Shown here: positions 55,720 to 64,000 of the stretch, piece after piece | How positions within the stretch are numbered: position 1 is the stretch's first letter | Layout of the letters: each line of letters starts with the position of its first letter | Assembly (NCBI RefSeq): GCF_000428125.1 | Contig: NZ_ATZI01000001.1 | Location: forward strand, 558,001 to 622,000 | Source: Bacteroides graminisolvens DSM 19988 = JCM 15093 | Lineage (GTDB): Bacteria > Bacteroidota > Bacteroidia > Bacteroidales > Bacteroidaceae | Direction: 5' to 3' | Length of the DNA stretch: 64,000 bases | Position numbers and translations under genes: made by a program | The notes under the pieces: generated by a model | Told to the model about the DNA's origin: nothing | The model's input: only the letters and a program-made list of their open reading frames with translations | The model's database searches: none

Positions 55720-55750
55720 TTTGTGAACTCAATCTTCTTTGCGTAATTTG
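55720..55750 (+). promoter_or_regulatory. Possible glucokinase promoter
   Basis: TTTG at 55720-55723, a 20-bp spacer and TAATTTG at 55744-55750, one base short of the usual -7 box. The start codon is at 55795. Confidence 0.45.
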
Positions 55751-55794
55751 TGTGCTATAAACGTTTAATTAACTAACCCTTTTAATATATTATC

Positions 55795-56775
55795 ATGAAT
55801 TTAGGAATGGAAAAGCCCTACGTAGTAGGAATTGACATTGGCGGAACGAACACTGTTTTCGGCATTGTTGATACACGAGGAACAATTCTTTCGAGCGGAG
55901 CAGTGAAGACACAAACGTATGCTACGGCTACCGAATATGTGGACGAAGTATGCAAAAACCTGCTCCCACTTATTATTGCGCAAGGAGGTATCGAAAAAAT
56001 CAAAGGTATTGGTATTGGAGCACCGAACGGCAATTATTATAGCGGAACCATTGAGTTTGCGCCCAATCTTCCGTGGAAAGGAATTATTCCTTTGGCTGCT
56101 ATGTTTGAAGAAAAGCTGGGTATTCCTACTGCATTGACCAATGATGCGAATGCCGCAGCTGTGGGAGAGATGACCTACGGGGCTGCACGTGGTATGAAAG
56201 ATTTTATCATGATTACTTTAGGAACCGGTGTGGGTAGCGGAATCGTTATTAATGGACAGGTTGTTTATGGTCATGATGGTTTTGCGGGTGAATTGGGACA
56301 CGTTATTATGCGTCGTGATAATGGTCGTGTCTGCGGTTGCGGTCGTCACGGATGTTTAGAGGCTTATTGTTCGGCAACAGGTGTTGCACGTACGGCCCGA
56401 GAATTATTGGCTGCGCGTACAGACTCAAGTTTGCTTCGTAATATTCCTGCAGAAAGTATCACTTCAAAAGACGTATATGATGCGGCTGTGCAAGGAGATA
56501 TGTTGGCGCAGGAAATCTTTAATTTCACGGGAACTTTGTTGGGAGAAGCTTTGGCTGACTTTGTGGCATTCTCCAGTCCGGAAGCTATTGTGCTCTTTGG
56601 AGGTCTGGCTAAATCGGGTGATTACATTATGAATCCTATTCAAAAAGCTTTGGATGCAAATGTTCTGACTATTTTCAAAGGAAAAACCAAACTACTTGTT
56701 TCTGAATTAAAAGATTCGGATGCGGCGGTTCTTGGCGCTAGCGCTTTGGCTTGGGAGTTGAAAGAAATTAAATAA
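55795..56775 (+). CDS. ROK-family glucokinase
   Basis: A 326-residue sugar kinase. The phosphate-binding GIDIGGTNTVFGIVD opens the fold, ALTNDANAAAVGE carries the catalytic Asp, and the ROK zinc site is CGCGRHGCLEAY. It would phosphorylate glucose in the cytoplasm. A second start at the fifth codon (MEKPYV) is possible. Bounded by a strong terminator. Confidence 0.92.
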   Translation: MNLGMEKPYVVGIDIGGTNTVFGIVDTRGTILSSGAVKTQTYATATEYVDEVCKNLLPLIIAQGGIEKIKGIGIGAPNGNYYSGTIEFAPNLPWKGIIPLAAMFEEKLGIPTALTNDANAAAVGEMTYGAARGMKDFIMITLGTGVGSGIVINGQVVYGHDGFAGELGHVIMRRDNGRVCGCGRHGCLEAYCSATGVARTARELLAARTDSSLLRNIPAESITSKDVYDAAVQGDMLAQEIFNFTGTLLGEALADFVAFSSPEAIVLFGGLAKSGDYIMNPIQKALDANVLTIFKGKTKLLVSELKDSDAAVLGASALAWELKEIK

Positions 56776-56782
56776 ATCAAAT

Positions 56783-56816
56783 AAAAAAAGGAAATGCATT
56801 TGCATTTCCTTTTTTT
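56783..56816. terminator. Bidirectional terminator
   Basis: Perfect 16-bp inverted repeat (56783-56798 and 56801-56816) with core GGAAATGCA, A run on one flank and T run on the other, between the converging glucokinase and rplS genes. Confidence 0.93.
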
Positions 56817-56846
56817 ATCTCGAATAAGAGGTCGTTAAATCGAAAT

Positions 56847-57200
56847 TTACTTGATAACTCTTTTTTCTTTGATTCTAGCTTTCTTACCAGTAAGAGCGCG
56901 AAGGTAGTACAGTTTAGCACGACGTACTTTACCCACTTTGTTCACTTCGATGCTATCAATAGCAGGTGATTCGATTGGGAAAATTCTTTCTACTCCAACT
57001 GTTCCAGACATTTTACGAACTGTAAAACGTTTCTTTTCTCCATGGCCTGAAATCTTGATAACAACACCACGGTACAACTGTACACGTTCTTTGTTACCTT
57101 CAGTGATACGATATGCTACTGTTACAGTATCACCAGCTTTAAAGCTTGGGTGTTGTTTGCCGGTAGCAAATGCTTCTTCTGCAATTTTAATTAAATCCAT
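56847..57200 (-). CDS. rplS: 50S ribosomal protein L19
   Basis: A 117-residue ribosomal protein with [13 protein letters not shown], the L19 signature [18 protein letters not shown] and [17 protein letters not shown] at the end. Expressed alone from its own promoter. Confidence 0.97.
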   Translation of the reverse strand: MDLIKIAEEAFATGKQHPSFKAGDTVTVAYRITEGNKERVQLYRGVVIKISGHGEKKRFTVRKMSGTVGVERIFPIESPAIDSIEVNKVGKVRRAKLYYLRALTGKKARIKEKRVIK

Positions 57201-57283
57201 TGTTGTTATTATTAAATTGTTTCATCGATACAACGCAACATATCAAGTAACTCTTCTGTGACAGCGATTGCGCGAAAGCGGTG

Positions 57284-57315
57284 CAAAGGAACGAATTTTT
57301 TATGATATGACCAAA
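57284..57315 (-). promoter_or_regulatory. rplS promoter
   Basis: On the minus strand TTTG (57312-57315), a 20-bp spacer and TTCCTTTG (57284-57291), one base from consensus. This gives a leader of about 75 nt before the ATG at 57200, long enough for a control structure, though none was recognised. Confidence 0.7.
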
Positions 57316-57363
57316 TGATTTAAGTTCATAAATATTATATTTGTAGCAATATAAATGAGGATT

Positions 57364-58134
57364 ATGAATAAGAAGTATTTTGTAAATGGTCTTTCTGCTA
57401 CCATGCTGGCTGCCGTATTGCTCTTTTCGGGATGTAAATCGGCGTATCGTTTGGTAGCAGTTGAAGGCAGTAAAACGGAAATCTCATCGAAGTGGGACCG
57501 TAACCCCAATGAAGAGGCGATAAGTGTGTTGGCACCTTATAAAGCACAAATAGATAGTATTATGACTCCGGTTATCGGCAAGAGTGCCATGGACATGAAG
57601 GCCGACAGACCCGAAAGTCTGTTATCCAATCTTGTGGCCGATGTGCTGCGTCAGGCAGCTTCCAACTATATCGGCAAACCGGCCGACATGGCGGTAACTA
57701 ATGTGGGAGGCTTGCGTAGTTCACTTAGCAAAGGAAATATTACCTTTAGCGATGTGTATCAGATACTACCTTTTGAAAACTCTCTTTGCATTGTTACCCT
57801 GAAGGGCAGTGACCTGCAAAGTTTAATGGAAAATATAGCCTTGGCGCGGGGGGAAGGAGTCAGCAATGCCAGACTGGAAATAACCAAAGACGGGAAATTG
57901 TTAAGTGCTTTTGTTGATGGGAAATCGATTGATCCGGATAAAACATATGAAGTTGCTACACTTGACTATCTGGCCGAAGGAAACGACAAAATGGTCGCTT
58001 TCCTGAAAGGACAAAAGAAAATCTGTCCGGAGGGTGCAACCATGCGTGACATCTTTCTGGAATACGTAAAACAGCAAACAGCGGCGGGCAAGGAGATAAC
58101 CTCTTCGATAGAGGGGCGCATTGTTGTGAAGTGA
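57364..58134 (+). CDS. 5'-nucleotidase C-terminal domain lipoprotein
   Basis: A 256-residue protein with a lipobox ending at about Cys23 (LLFSGC) and then only the C-terminal, substrate-binding domain of UshA-type 5'-nucleotidases: NLVADVLRQAAS, VTNVGGLRSSLSKGNITFSDVYQILPF (in part) and YEVATLDYLAEGND. It lacks the metal site, which is encoded by the next gene. I take ATG 57364 rather than 57355. A -7 box TATATTTG lies at 57336-57343. Confidence 0.9.
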   Translation: MNKKYFVNGLSATMLAAVLLFSGCKSAYRLVAVEGSKTEISSKWDRNPNEEAISVLAPYKAQIDSIMTPVIGKSAMDMKADRPESLLSNLVADVLRQAASNYIGKPADMAVTNVGGLRSSLSKGNITFSDVYQILPFENSLCIVTLKGSDLQSLMENIALARGEGVSNARLEITKDGKLLSAFVDGKSIDPDKTYEVATLDYLAEGNDKMVAFLKGQKKICPEGATMRDIFLEYVKQQTAAGKEITSSIEGRIVVK

Positions 58135-58174
58135 GAACTGTATTTAATAGGATCAATAACGAAAAAATAAAAAG

Positions 58175-59053
58175 ATGAAAAGAATAAATAGTTATACACT
58201 CTTTGTTTTATTGCTATGTGCTTTGGGCCAGCCGGCTTTTTTATCGCCGGTCGTTGCACAGTCGGTCAAAACCATAACTATTCTGCATACAAATGACACG
58301 CATAGTCGCATTGAACCGGTAGAAATCAATTCTCCTGATAAAGACTTAGCAGATAAAGGCGGTTATGTAAGGAGGGCTACTTATATAAACGAGGTGCGTC
58401 AGCAAATTCCGAATTTGTTGTTATTTGATTGTGGCGACTTCTCACAGGGAACTCCTTATTACAATTTGTTTAAAGGGGAAGTGGAGATTAGGCTCATGAA
58501 TACGATGGGTTATGATGTAGGAACTATTGGCAATCACGAGTTCGATTTCGGCCTGGATAATATGGCTCGTTTGTTCAAAATGGCTAAATTCCCCATTGTT
58601 TGTGCTAATTATGACGTGAAAGGAACCGTGCTTGAAGGATTGGTTAAGCCGTACGTTATACTGAATCGCAATGGACTGAAGATTGGGGTCTTTGGGCTAG
58701 GGCCTAAGTTGGAAGGACTGGTACAGGCCAATAAATGTGAGGGTATTATTTATAACGACCCGATTCGCGCTGCCGATAAAGTGGCGGCTTACTTGAAGAA
58801 TCAGGAAAAGTGCGATGCCGTTATTTGTTTGTCGCACCTAGGATATACTCCTTCTTCCAAGGAAGATACTTCGTGTGACGTAAGGCTTGCAAAAGAAACA
58901 TCCAATATAGATGTAATTCTGGGAGGTCACTCTCATACCTTCCTTAAAGAACCTGTGATTTACAAGAATGCAGTAGGCAAGGATGTTCCCGTTTCTCAGA
59001 TGTGGAAGAACGGAGCTTACGTAGGGAGAATGGATTTGAAATTTAAAAAATAA
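58175..59053 (+). CDS. Calcineurin-like 5'-nucleotidase catalytic domain
   Basis: A 292-residue secreted metallophosphoesterase (signal peptide ending VVAQ). The two-metal site motifs are ILHTNDTHSR, LLFDCGDFSQGTPYY, GNHEFDFG and ILGGHSHTF, as in UshA. The chain ends where UshA would continue into its C-terminal domain; that domain is the preceding gene, 40 bp upstream. The two products likely act together on nucleotides or UDP-sugars in the periplasm. Confidence 0.92.
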   Translation: MKRINSYTLFVLLLCALGQPAFLSPVVAQSVKTITILHTNDTHSRIEPVEINSPDKDLADKGGYVRRATYINEVRQQIPNLLLFDCGDFSQGTPYYNLFKGEVEIRLMNTMGYDVGTIGNHEFDFGLDNMARLFKMAKFPIVCANYDVKGTVLEGLVKPYVILNRNGLKIGVFGLGPKLEGLVQANKCEGIIYNDPIRAADKVAAYLKNQEKCDAVICLSHLGYTPSSKEDTSCDVRLAKETSNIDVILGGHSHTFLKEPVIYKNAVGKDVPVSQMWKNGAYVGRMDLKFKK

Positions 59054-59080
59054 ATGGATCGGATATAAGTTTTGAGCGTG

Positions 59081-62000
59081 ATGAAGAAACAACTGGTTTA
59101 CCTGCTTACAGGTTGGTTGATGTGTGGCATGGGGTTACAAGCAAGGGCTCAGGTAGAACCTCTTTTTACCTATAAAATTAGTCGTGATGAGGCTTGCAAC
59201 CGCTGGGTGGAGTCACAAATGAAACAAATGAACCTGAGAGAGAAAATAGGTCAGCTGTTTATCTATACCATTGCGCCCGATCGTAGTAAACGCAACTTGG
59301 CTTTACTGAAGAATGTAGTACATACCCACAAAGTGGGAGGATTGCTTTTCTCGGGCGGAAAACTCGATAATCAGGCTTTATTAACGAATCAGGCACAAAA
59401 AATGGCTGATGTTCCGCTGATGATCACCTTTGATGGAGAGTGGGGGTTATCCATGCGTTTGCGCGGCACGCCTGTTTTTCCGAAAAACATGGTACTAGGT
59501 TGTATTCAAGATGATCGTTTGATTTATGAATACGGACAGGAGATGGCACGCCAATGTAGGGAACTGGGTGTGCAGGTTAACTTTGCTCCGGTTGCCGATG
59601 TCAATATCAATCCCCAAAATCCGGTTATCAATGTGCGTTCCTTCGGTGAGAATCCGTTGTTGGTAGCCGATAAAGTCATTGCTTATGCCTCCGGATTGGA
59701 AAGCGGACGGGTGCTTTCTGTTGCTAAGCACTTTCCCGGTCACGGTGATACGGATGTTGACTCGCACAAAGCATTGCCGGTACTTCCATTTACGCGCGAA
59801 CGATTAGACAGCGTAGAGCTTTATCCTTTTAGAAAATTGATTCATGCCGGCTTGGGCGGTGTCATGGTAGGTCATCTGCAAGTACCCGTCTTTGAGCCGG
59901 TCGGTAAACTGCCTTCTTCGCTTTCCCGCAACGTAGTTTACACACTTCTCACCGAGAAAATGGCTTTCAAAGGACTCATTTTTACTGATGCTTTAGCCAT
60001 GAAAGGTGTTTCGTCTGCTCAGAAAGTCTGTTTGCAAGCGTTGAAAGCCGGCAATGATGTGGTATTGGCACCGCGTGATGTGAAGAAAGAAATTGATTAT
60101 GTTGTCGAAGCGGTTAAAAAGGGTGAGTTCAGTGAGGAGGAAATTGACGAACGTTGTCGCAAAGTACTTCTTTTTAAATATGCTATGGGGCTGAACCGTA
60201 AACCGGTTGTTCGTCTTTCGGGACTTGAAAGACGTATTAATACGCCGCATACGCGTGATTTGATACGCCGGCTCAACCTAGCAGCTGTTACGGTTTTAAA
60301 TAATGAAAAAGGTGTTCTTCCCATTCACCCTGATGTGAAAAAAGTAGCCGTGCTGACTGTTGGTAAGGCCAAAGAGCTGGAAGCTTTTACGAATGAATTA
60401 AAAAAGTACGTAGAGGTTCATACTTTTGAGCTGGGAAAACAAATGCCCGATTCCTTGCAGCAGAAGTTACGCGATTCACTTTCTGCCTATCGTCGTATCA
60501 TTGTTCCGGTTAACGAAATCCGTTTGGCGCCCTATCAGTCATTCTTTGCTAAATTCACCCCTCAGGTTCCGGTGGTTTACGCTTTCTTTACTCCGGCCAA
60601 ACTGATGTTGCAAATACATCGGGCTATCTCCAATGCCTCTTCCGTTGTGTTGGGGCATACAGATAGTGATGAGGTGCAAGAACAGATCGCTGCTTTATTG
60701 TTTGGCAAGGCAGCGGCCAACGGACGACTCTCTGCCGGGATAGGCGGATTGTTCCGTGCAGGCGCAGGATTGACGGTTACAACATCCACCCCTTATCACT
60801 TTGTGCCCGAAGAGTATGGCATGCGTTCCGAAGTTCTTCAAAGCATAGACACCATTGCTATGCGGGGCATTCACGCCGGAGCCTATCCGGGTTGTGAGAT
60901 TGTGGTTCTTAAAAATGGCAGAACCATGTATAATAAGAGTTTCGGCACCTTTACCTATGAAGATGAAAAGGCTGTAAGTACCAATGATATATATGACCTT
61001 GCCTCCTTGTCGAAGACAACCGGAACTTTATTGGCGGTGATGAAATTATATGATAACGGACGTTTTAATCTCTCTGATCCGATAGGTGATTATCTGCCTT
61101 TCCTTAAAGGAACGAATAAAGCTAAAATCACTATCCGCGAGTTGCTGTTGCATCAATCGGGACTGCCGTCGGGCTTGGTGTTTTATCAGGATGCCATTGA
61201 TAAGAAGAGCTACAAAGGGAGCCTCTTTAAAGGATCAAAAGATGCGCTGCATACGGTGCAGATAGGACCGAAGACTTTTGCACAACCCGGTTTCCGGTTC
61301 AAAGAAGGATTAACCTCAGCGGTTGGCGGAGGTGACTATACCCTTCATGTGGCCGACAGTTTGTGGTTGCATAAATCGTTCCGCGATGTGATGCTTAAGA
61401 AAATTGCCGATGCGCCACTGAAAGGAAAGAAATACGTGTACAGTTGTCTGAACTTTATTTTGTTGCAACAGCTTGTTGAACAGTTAGCAGGCGTGCCGAT
61501 GGATGAGTTCCTGACGCACGAATTTTATCGCCCCATGAATTTGTCTCGCACAGCCTATTTGCCACTTCGGTATTTCCGAAAGGAAAACATCGTTCCTTCA
61601 TCCGTTGATCGTTTCCTGAGAAAAGAAACGTTGCAAGGATTTGTGCACGACGAATCGGCTGCTTTCTTAGGTGGTATTTCGGGTAATGCCGGACTCTTTT
61701 CTACCGCCTATGAAGTATCGCAAGTATACCAGATGCTGCTTAACGGAGGCGAATACGAAGGGCAGCGTTACTTGAGCAAAGAAACCTGTCAGCTATTTAC
61801 CACCGAGACATCCAAGATCAGTCGTCGCGGACTCGGTTTTGATAAACCCGATGCGGAAGATGTGGGCAGCAGTCCATGTGCCCCGTCGGCACCTGCTTCC
61901 GTTTACGGTCATACCGGCTTTACGGGCACGTGTGCGTGGACTGATCCCGACAACGGATTGGTGTATGTATTCCTTAGCAACCGCACCTATCCCGATGCGT

Positions 62001-62089
62001 GGGTCAATAAACTCTCCAATCTAGAGATTCGCGAGCATATACAAGAAACGCTTTACAGGGCATTGATGCAACCGGCTCCCGTTGAATAG
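59081..62089 (+). CDS. GH3 glycosidase fused to beta-lactamase-like domain
   Basis: A 1002-residue secreted fusion protein. After a signal peptide (to about residue 24, LQARAQ) comes a GH3 domain (about 45-380) with VNFAPVADVNINPQNPVI and AKHFPGHGDTDVDSHKALP, the His/Asp dyad loop of NagZ-type beta-N-acetylglucosaminidases. A second beta domain (about 390-560) follows, then a serine hydrolase of the class C beta-lactamase type (about 590-990) with SLSK, YSCLN and YGHTGF as SxxK, YxN-like and HxG-like motifs. Peptidoglycan fragments are the likely substrates. This fusion is known in Bacteroidetes. ATG 59081 chosen over TTG 59072. Confidence 0.9.
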   Translation: MKKQLVYLLTGWLMCGMGLQARAQVEPLFTYKISRDEACNRWVESQMKQMNLREKIGQLFIYTIAPDRSKRNLALLKNVVHTHKVGGLLFSGGKLDNQALLTNQAQKMADVPLMITFDGEWGLSMRLRGTPVFPKNMVLGCIQDDRLIYEYGQEMARQCRELGVQVNFAPVADVNINPQNPVINVRSFGENPLLVADKVIAYASGLESGRVLSVAKHFPGHGDTDVDSHKALPVLPFTRERLDSVELYPFRKLIHAGLGGVMVGHLQVPVFEPVGKLPSSLSRNVVYTLLTEKMAFKGLIFTDALAMKGVSSAQKVCLQALKAGNDVVLAPRDVKKEIDYVVEAVKKGEFSEEEIDERCRKVLLFKYAMGLNRKPVVRLSGLERRINTPHTRDLIRRLNLAAVTVLNNEKGVLPIHPDVKKVAVLTVGKAKELEAFTNELKKYVEVHTFELGKQMPDSLQQKLRDSLSAYRRIIVPVNEIRLAPYQSFFAKFTPQVPVVYAFFTPAKLMLQIHRAISNASSVVLGHTDSDEVQEQIAALLFGKAAANGRLSAGIGGLFRAGAGLTVTTSTPYHFVPEEYGMRSEVLQSIDTIAMRGIHAGAYPGCEIVVLKNGRTMYNKSFGTFTYEDEKAVSTNDIYDLASLSKTTGTLLAVMKLYDNGRFNLSDPIGDYLPFLKGTNKAKITIRELLLHQSGLPSGLVFYQDAIDKKSYKGSLFKGSKDALHTVQIGPKTFAQPGFRFKEGLTSAVGGGDYTLHVADSLWLHKSFRDVMLKKIADAPLKGKKYVYSCLNFILLQQLVEQLAGVPMDEFLTHEFYRPMNLSRTAYLPLRYFRKENIVPSSVDRFLRKETLQGFVHDESAAFLGGISGNAGLFSTAYEVSQVYQMLLNGGEYEGQRYLSKETCQLFTTETSKISRRGLGFDKPDAEDVGSSPCAPSAPASVYGHTGFTGTCAWTDPDNGLVYVFLSNRTYPDAWVNKLSNLEIREHIQETLYRALMQPAPVE

Positions 62090-62105
62090 TGTCCTTATAT
62101 ATAAG

Positions 62106-62147
62106 AGTAATTCCCGCGCTTGCAATGGCAAACCGGGAATTACTTTT
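62106..62147 (+). terminator. Terminator after GH3 fusion gene
   Basis: AGTAATTCCCG and CGGGAATTACT (11-bp perfect arms, 17-base loop) with TTT following. It lies between converging genes. Confidence 0.78.
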
Positions 62148-62170
62148 ATAACATTCAACCGCAGATGAGT

Positions 62171-62527
62171 TTATGAAACGAATAAAGGCTTGAGCAATTC
62201 GGGAATAACCACCTTGTCGCACTGTAACTCCTCTAAACGCTTGCCGCCTGCTGCAGTGAGTGAGAAAAACATCTGTCTTTTATCAACCTCACCCAATGCC
62301 CGTTCAATCAGACCTTTTTCTTCTACAGTGCGGATAACTTTCGATGTATGTGATGTTTTCATCTGGGTACGTTCCGCTATTTCTGTTGAACTTAAAGGTT
62401 TCCCTGCATCGTGAAGGGTGCAAAGAACCATTGCCTCATTGAGCGAAATGCCATATACGCCTTCAAACTCCTCCTCGAAAGTGGAGATGGCTTTGTATAT
62501 GTCTCGCATGGTGCATATTGATTTCAT
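62171..62527 (-). CDS. MarR-family regulator
   Basis: A 118-residue winged-helix protein: EAMVLCTLHDAGKPLSSTEIAERTQMKTSH (shown in part 20 or fewer: STEIAERTQMKTSHTSKVI) is the helix-turn-helix and EVDKRQMFFSLTAAG the wing. It is shorter than the usual 140-150 residues. It lies 12 bp after the sulfur-transfer flavoprotein gene on the same strand, so is cotranscribed and may respond to sulfur or redox state. Confidence 0.85.
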   Translation of the reverse strand: MKSICTMRDIYKAISTFEEEFEGVYGISLNEAMVLCTLHDAGKPLSSTEIAERTQMKTSHTSKVIRTVEEKGLIERALGEVDKRQMFFSLTAAGGKRLEELQCDKVVIPELLKPLFVS

Positions 62528-62539
62528 CTTTCTCTTGTT

Positions 62540-64000
62540 TTAAATGAATAAATTAATGTTGGCATTATCGGCACGTTCCATGTAAGTCGCAACGCCACCT
62601 ACCGTCACCTCGTCGAGCAATTCCTCGCGTTTAACTCCCATCACGTCCATAGACATTTGGCAGGCGATGAACTCCACTCCGTTTTCCAATGCCTGATCGC
62701 GAAGAGATTCCAGCGAGTCAATGCCTTTGCGATGCATAATGTAACGCATCATTCGGCCGCCTATGCCACCCATACTCATCTTTGAAAGCTTCAAACTCAT
62801 GGAACTTCCCGGTAGCATCATGCCGAACATTTTGCCAAATATATCTTTCTCAACCTGAGGTTTATGAAGCTTTTTAATCACGTTCAAGCCCCAGAAAGTG
62901 AAGAATATGGTCACTTTTTGTCCGGTAGCCGCAGCGCCGTTTGCTAATACAAAGGTAGCTAAAGCTTTGTCAAGATCATCACTGAACATGATAAAAGTTT
63001 TCCCTTTGCTGTCTTGCGAGCTAACCAGCTTGCACGCTTTGGCTTCTTCCTTTTGAATGACTGTGACCGATTTGCCACCGCTTGACTCCTGAGAAACCAG
63101 TCGGTTGCCCGTTGAGTTACACCAAGCTGCGGCATCGCGTAAAAAGCCCGGATCAGTGGCAATAATCTCCACTTGTTCGCCCGGAGTCAGCTTGTCGACC
63201 ACCTTCTTCATCTTTAAAATAGGACCGGGACACTGCAATCCGCACGCATCGACCTGCACCACTTTAAAGGCGGCTCTTGCCGAACCGTCATCATTCACCT
63301 CTTTTATTGTTTGCTTCTGCAACGTGACCGGTGAAGTGGCTGCGAGATATGTTTTGTATCCGCCCGACACATTGCGAATGTTAGTGAAACCGTGTTGTGC
63401 CAGAATGCGATACGCCAAATATCCGCGTAGACCCACGGCACAAAAAATGTACACCGTTTTATCTGTCGGTACTTCACTGAGGTGTTCACGAAGCTCATCG
63501 AGCGGAATGTTCACCGCCCCCGGAATGGAACCGAGCGAATACTCATCGACTGTTCTGACGTCGAGCAAGAAAGAAGTATTTGGATCTGCGTTCTGCACAT
63601 CACGCCAATAAGCCGGTTTCACTTTGTCTTTTAATATATTCTCAGCCACATAGCCGGCCAGCGCCACGGGGTCTTTTGCCGAAGAGAAAGGTGGTGCATA
63701 CGCCTGTTCTACTTCCGTCAAATCATAAACAGTGCCATTCTTCTTGATCACGAGCGCCATTTCGTCAATGCGTTTGTCGACTCCGTCATATCCCACAATC
63801 TGTGCGCCATACAATCGGCCCGTTTGCGGATCGAAGGTGATCTTAATGCTCATGGGCAAGGCGTTGGGGTAGTACCCCGCGTGAGAAGACGGATGCGTGG
63901 TGGATGAGAGAAAAACAATGCCCTCTTGCTTTAGTTTCTTTGCCGGCAAGCCGGTTGAAGCCACCGTCATGTCAAACACTTTGGCTATGGATGTTCCGAT
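62540..64000 (-). CDS. Multidomain CoA-disulfide-reductase/rhodanese/TusA/DsrE protein (partial)
   Basis: The 3' part of a gene that enters from beyond the right edge; about 486 residues are visible. Order: end of the FAD/NAD(P) oxidoreductase and its dimerisation domain (GRLYGAQIVGYDGVDKR), a rhodanese domain with DVRTVDEYSLGSIPGA and Cys in FCAVGLRG, a TusA-like domain with ACGLQCPGPILKMKK, then a DsrE-type domain with EFIACQMSMDVMGV. All are sulfur-carrying modules, so the protein likely relays persulfide sulfur from a reduced disulfide or polysulfide. Followed closely by the marR gene. Confidence 0.9.
   Translation of the reverse strand: MGTSIAKVFDMTVASTGLPAKKLKQEGIVFLSSTTHPSSHAGYYPNALPMSIKITFDPQTGRLYGAQIVGYDGVDKRIDEMALVIKKNGTVYDLTEVEQAYAPPFSSAKDPVALAGYVAENILKDKVKPAYWRDVQNADPNTSFLLDVRTVDEYSLGSIPGAVNIPLDELREHLSEVPTDKTVYIFCAVGLRGYLAYRILAQHGFTNIRNVSGGYKTYLAATSPVTLQKQTIKEVNDDGSARAAFKVVQVDACGLQCPGPILKMKKVVDKLTPGEQVEIIATDPGFLRDAAAWCNSTGNRLVSQESSGGKSVTVIQKEEAKACKLVSSQDSKGKTFIMFSDDLDKALATFVLANGAAATGQKVTIFFTFWGLNVIKKLHKPQVEKDIFGKMFGMMLPGSSMSLKLSKMSMGGIGGRMMRYIMHRKGIDSLESLRDQALENGVEFIACQMSMDVMGVKREELLDEVTVGGVATYMERADNANINLFI

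Overview
The window reads as chromosome of a Bacteroides-like member of the Bacteroidales. The reasons are the gene families (BamA with tandem OmpH/Skp genes, a DUF5723 outer-membrane protein, a NigD-like lipoprotein, SusC-style TonB receptors with an N-terminal carboxypeptidase-regulatory-like domain, an N-succinylornithine-type ArgF'), the scarcity of Shine-Dalgarno sequences, and several promoters of the Bacteroides type (TTTG, about 20 bp, TAnnTTTG). Species cannot be fixed by eye.

Layout. 1-1287: long stretch with no recognisable gene but with several short repeats and palindromes. 1288-10523 (+): a GT39 membrane glycosyltransferase, then MarR regulator, P-type cation ATPase, response regulator, histidine kinase, small His-rich membrane protein and a broken TonB-dependent receptor; this looks like a regulated ion-homeostasis cluster whose receptor has decayed. 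10634-15589 (+): envelope operon with ATGA start/stop overlaps (PASTA protein, RluD-type pseudouridine synthase, Ddl, acyltransferase, NigD-like lipoprotein), then a rhodanese lipoprotein. 15648-18977 (-): proB-proA-argF'. 19147-20516: aminotransferase and a DUF2007 protein. 20589-27342 (-): DUF6242 lipoprotein, uppS, bamA, ompH, ompH, murI. 27457-32523: ribD (-), then prmC, recX, pyrE, a SRPBCC protein and argH (+). 32648-32867: tRNA-Gly(GCC), tRNA-Leu(UAA) and a terminator. 32889-34244: a probably truncated outer-membrane gene and a 600-bp gene-free tract with two iterated repeat families, the best candidate here for an undescribed element. 34245-43888: DUF5723 protein, GH115 alpha-glucuronidase, PAP2 phosphatase, a second two-component pair paralogous to the first, an EamA transporter, a CvfB-like S1 protein and an Arg/Ser-rich secreted protein. 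44082-49673 (-): esterase, siderophore-type TonB receptor and a GT51 transglycosylase. 49817-55619 (-): complete tripartite ABC efflux operon. 55795-62089: ROK glucokinase, rplS (-), a 5'-nucleotidase split over two genes, and a GH3/beta-lactamase fusion. 62171-64000 (-): MarR regulator and the 3' part of a multidomain sulfur-transfer flavoprotein that runs off the window.

Most of the window is ordinary housekeeping and envelope biogenesis. The parts that deserve attention are the palindrome lodged inside the marR promoter, the paralogous two-component systems with different sensor loops, the TonB receptor broken at a G7 run and by a nonsense codon, the 23-bp palindromic array and 10-bp iteron-like array at 33920-34211, and the octamer repeats at the left edge.
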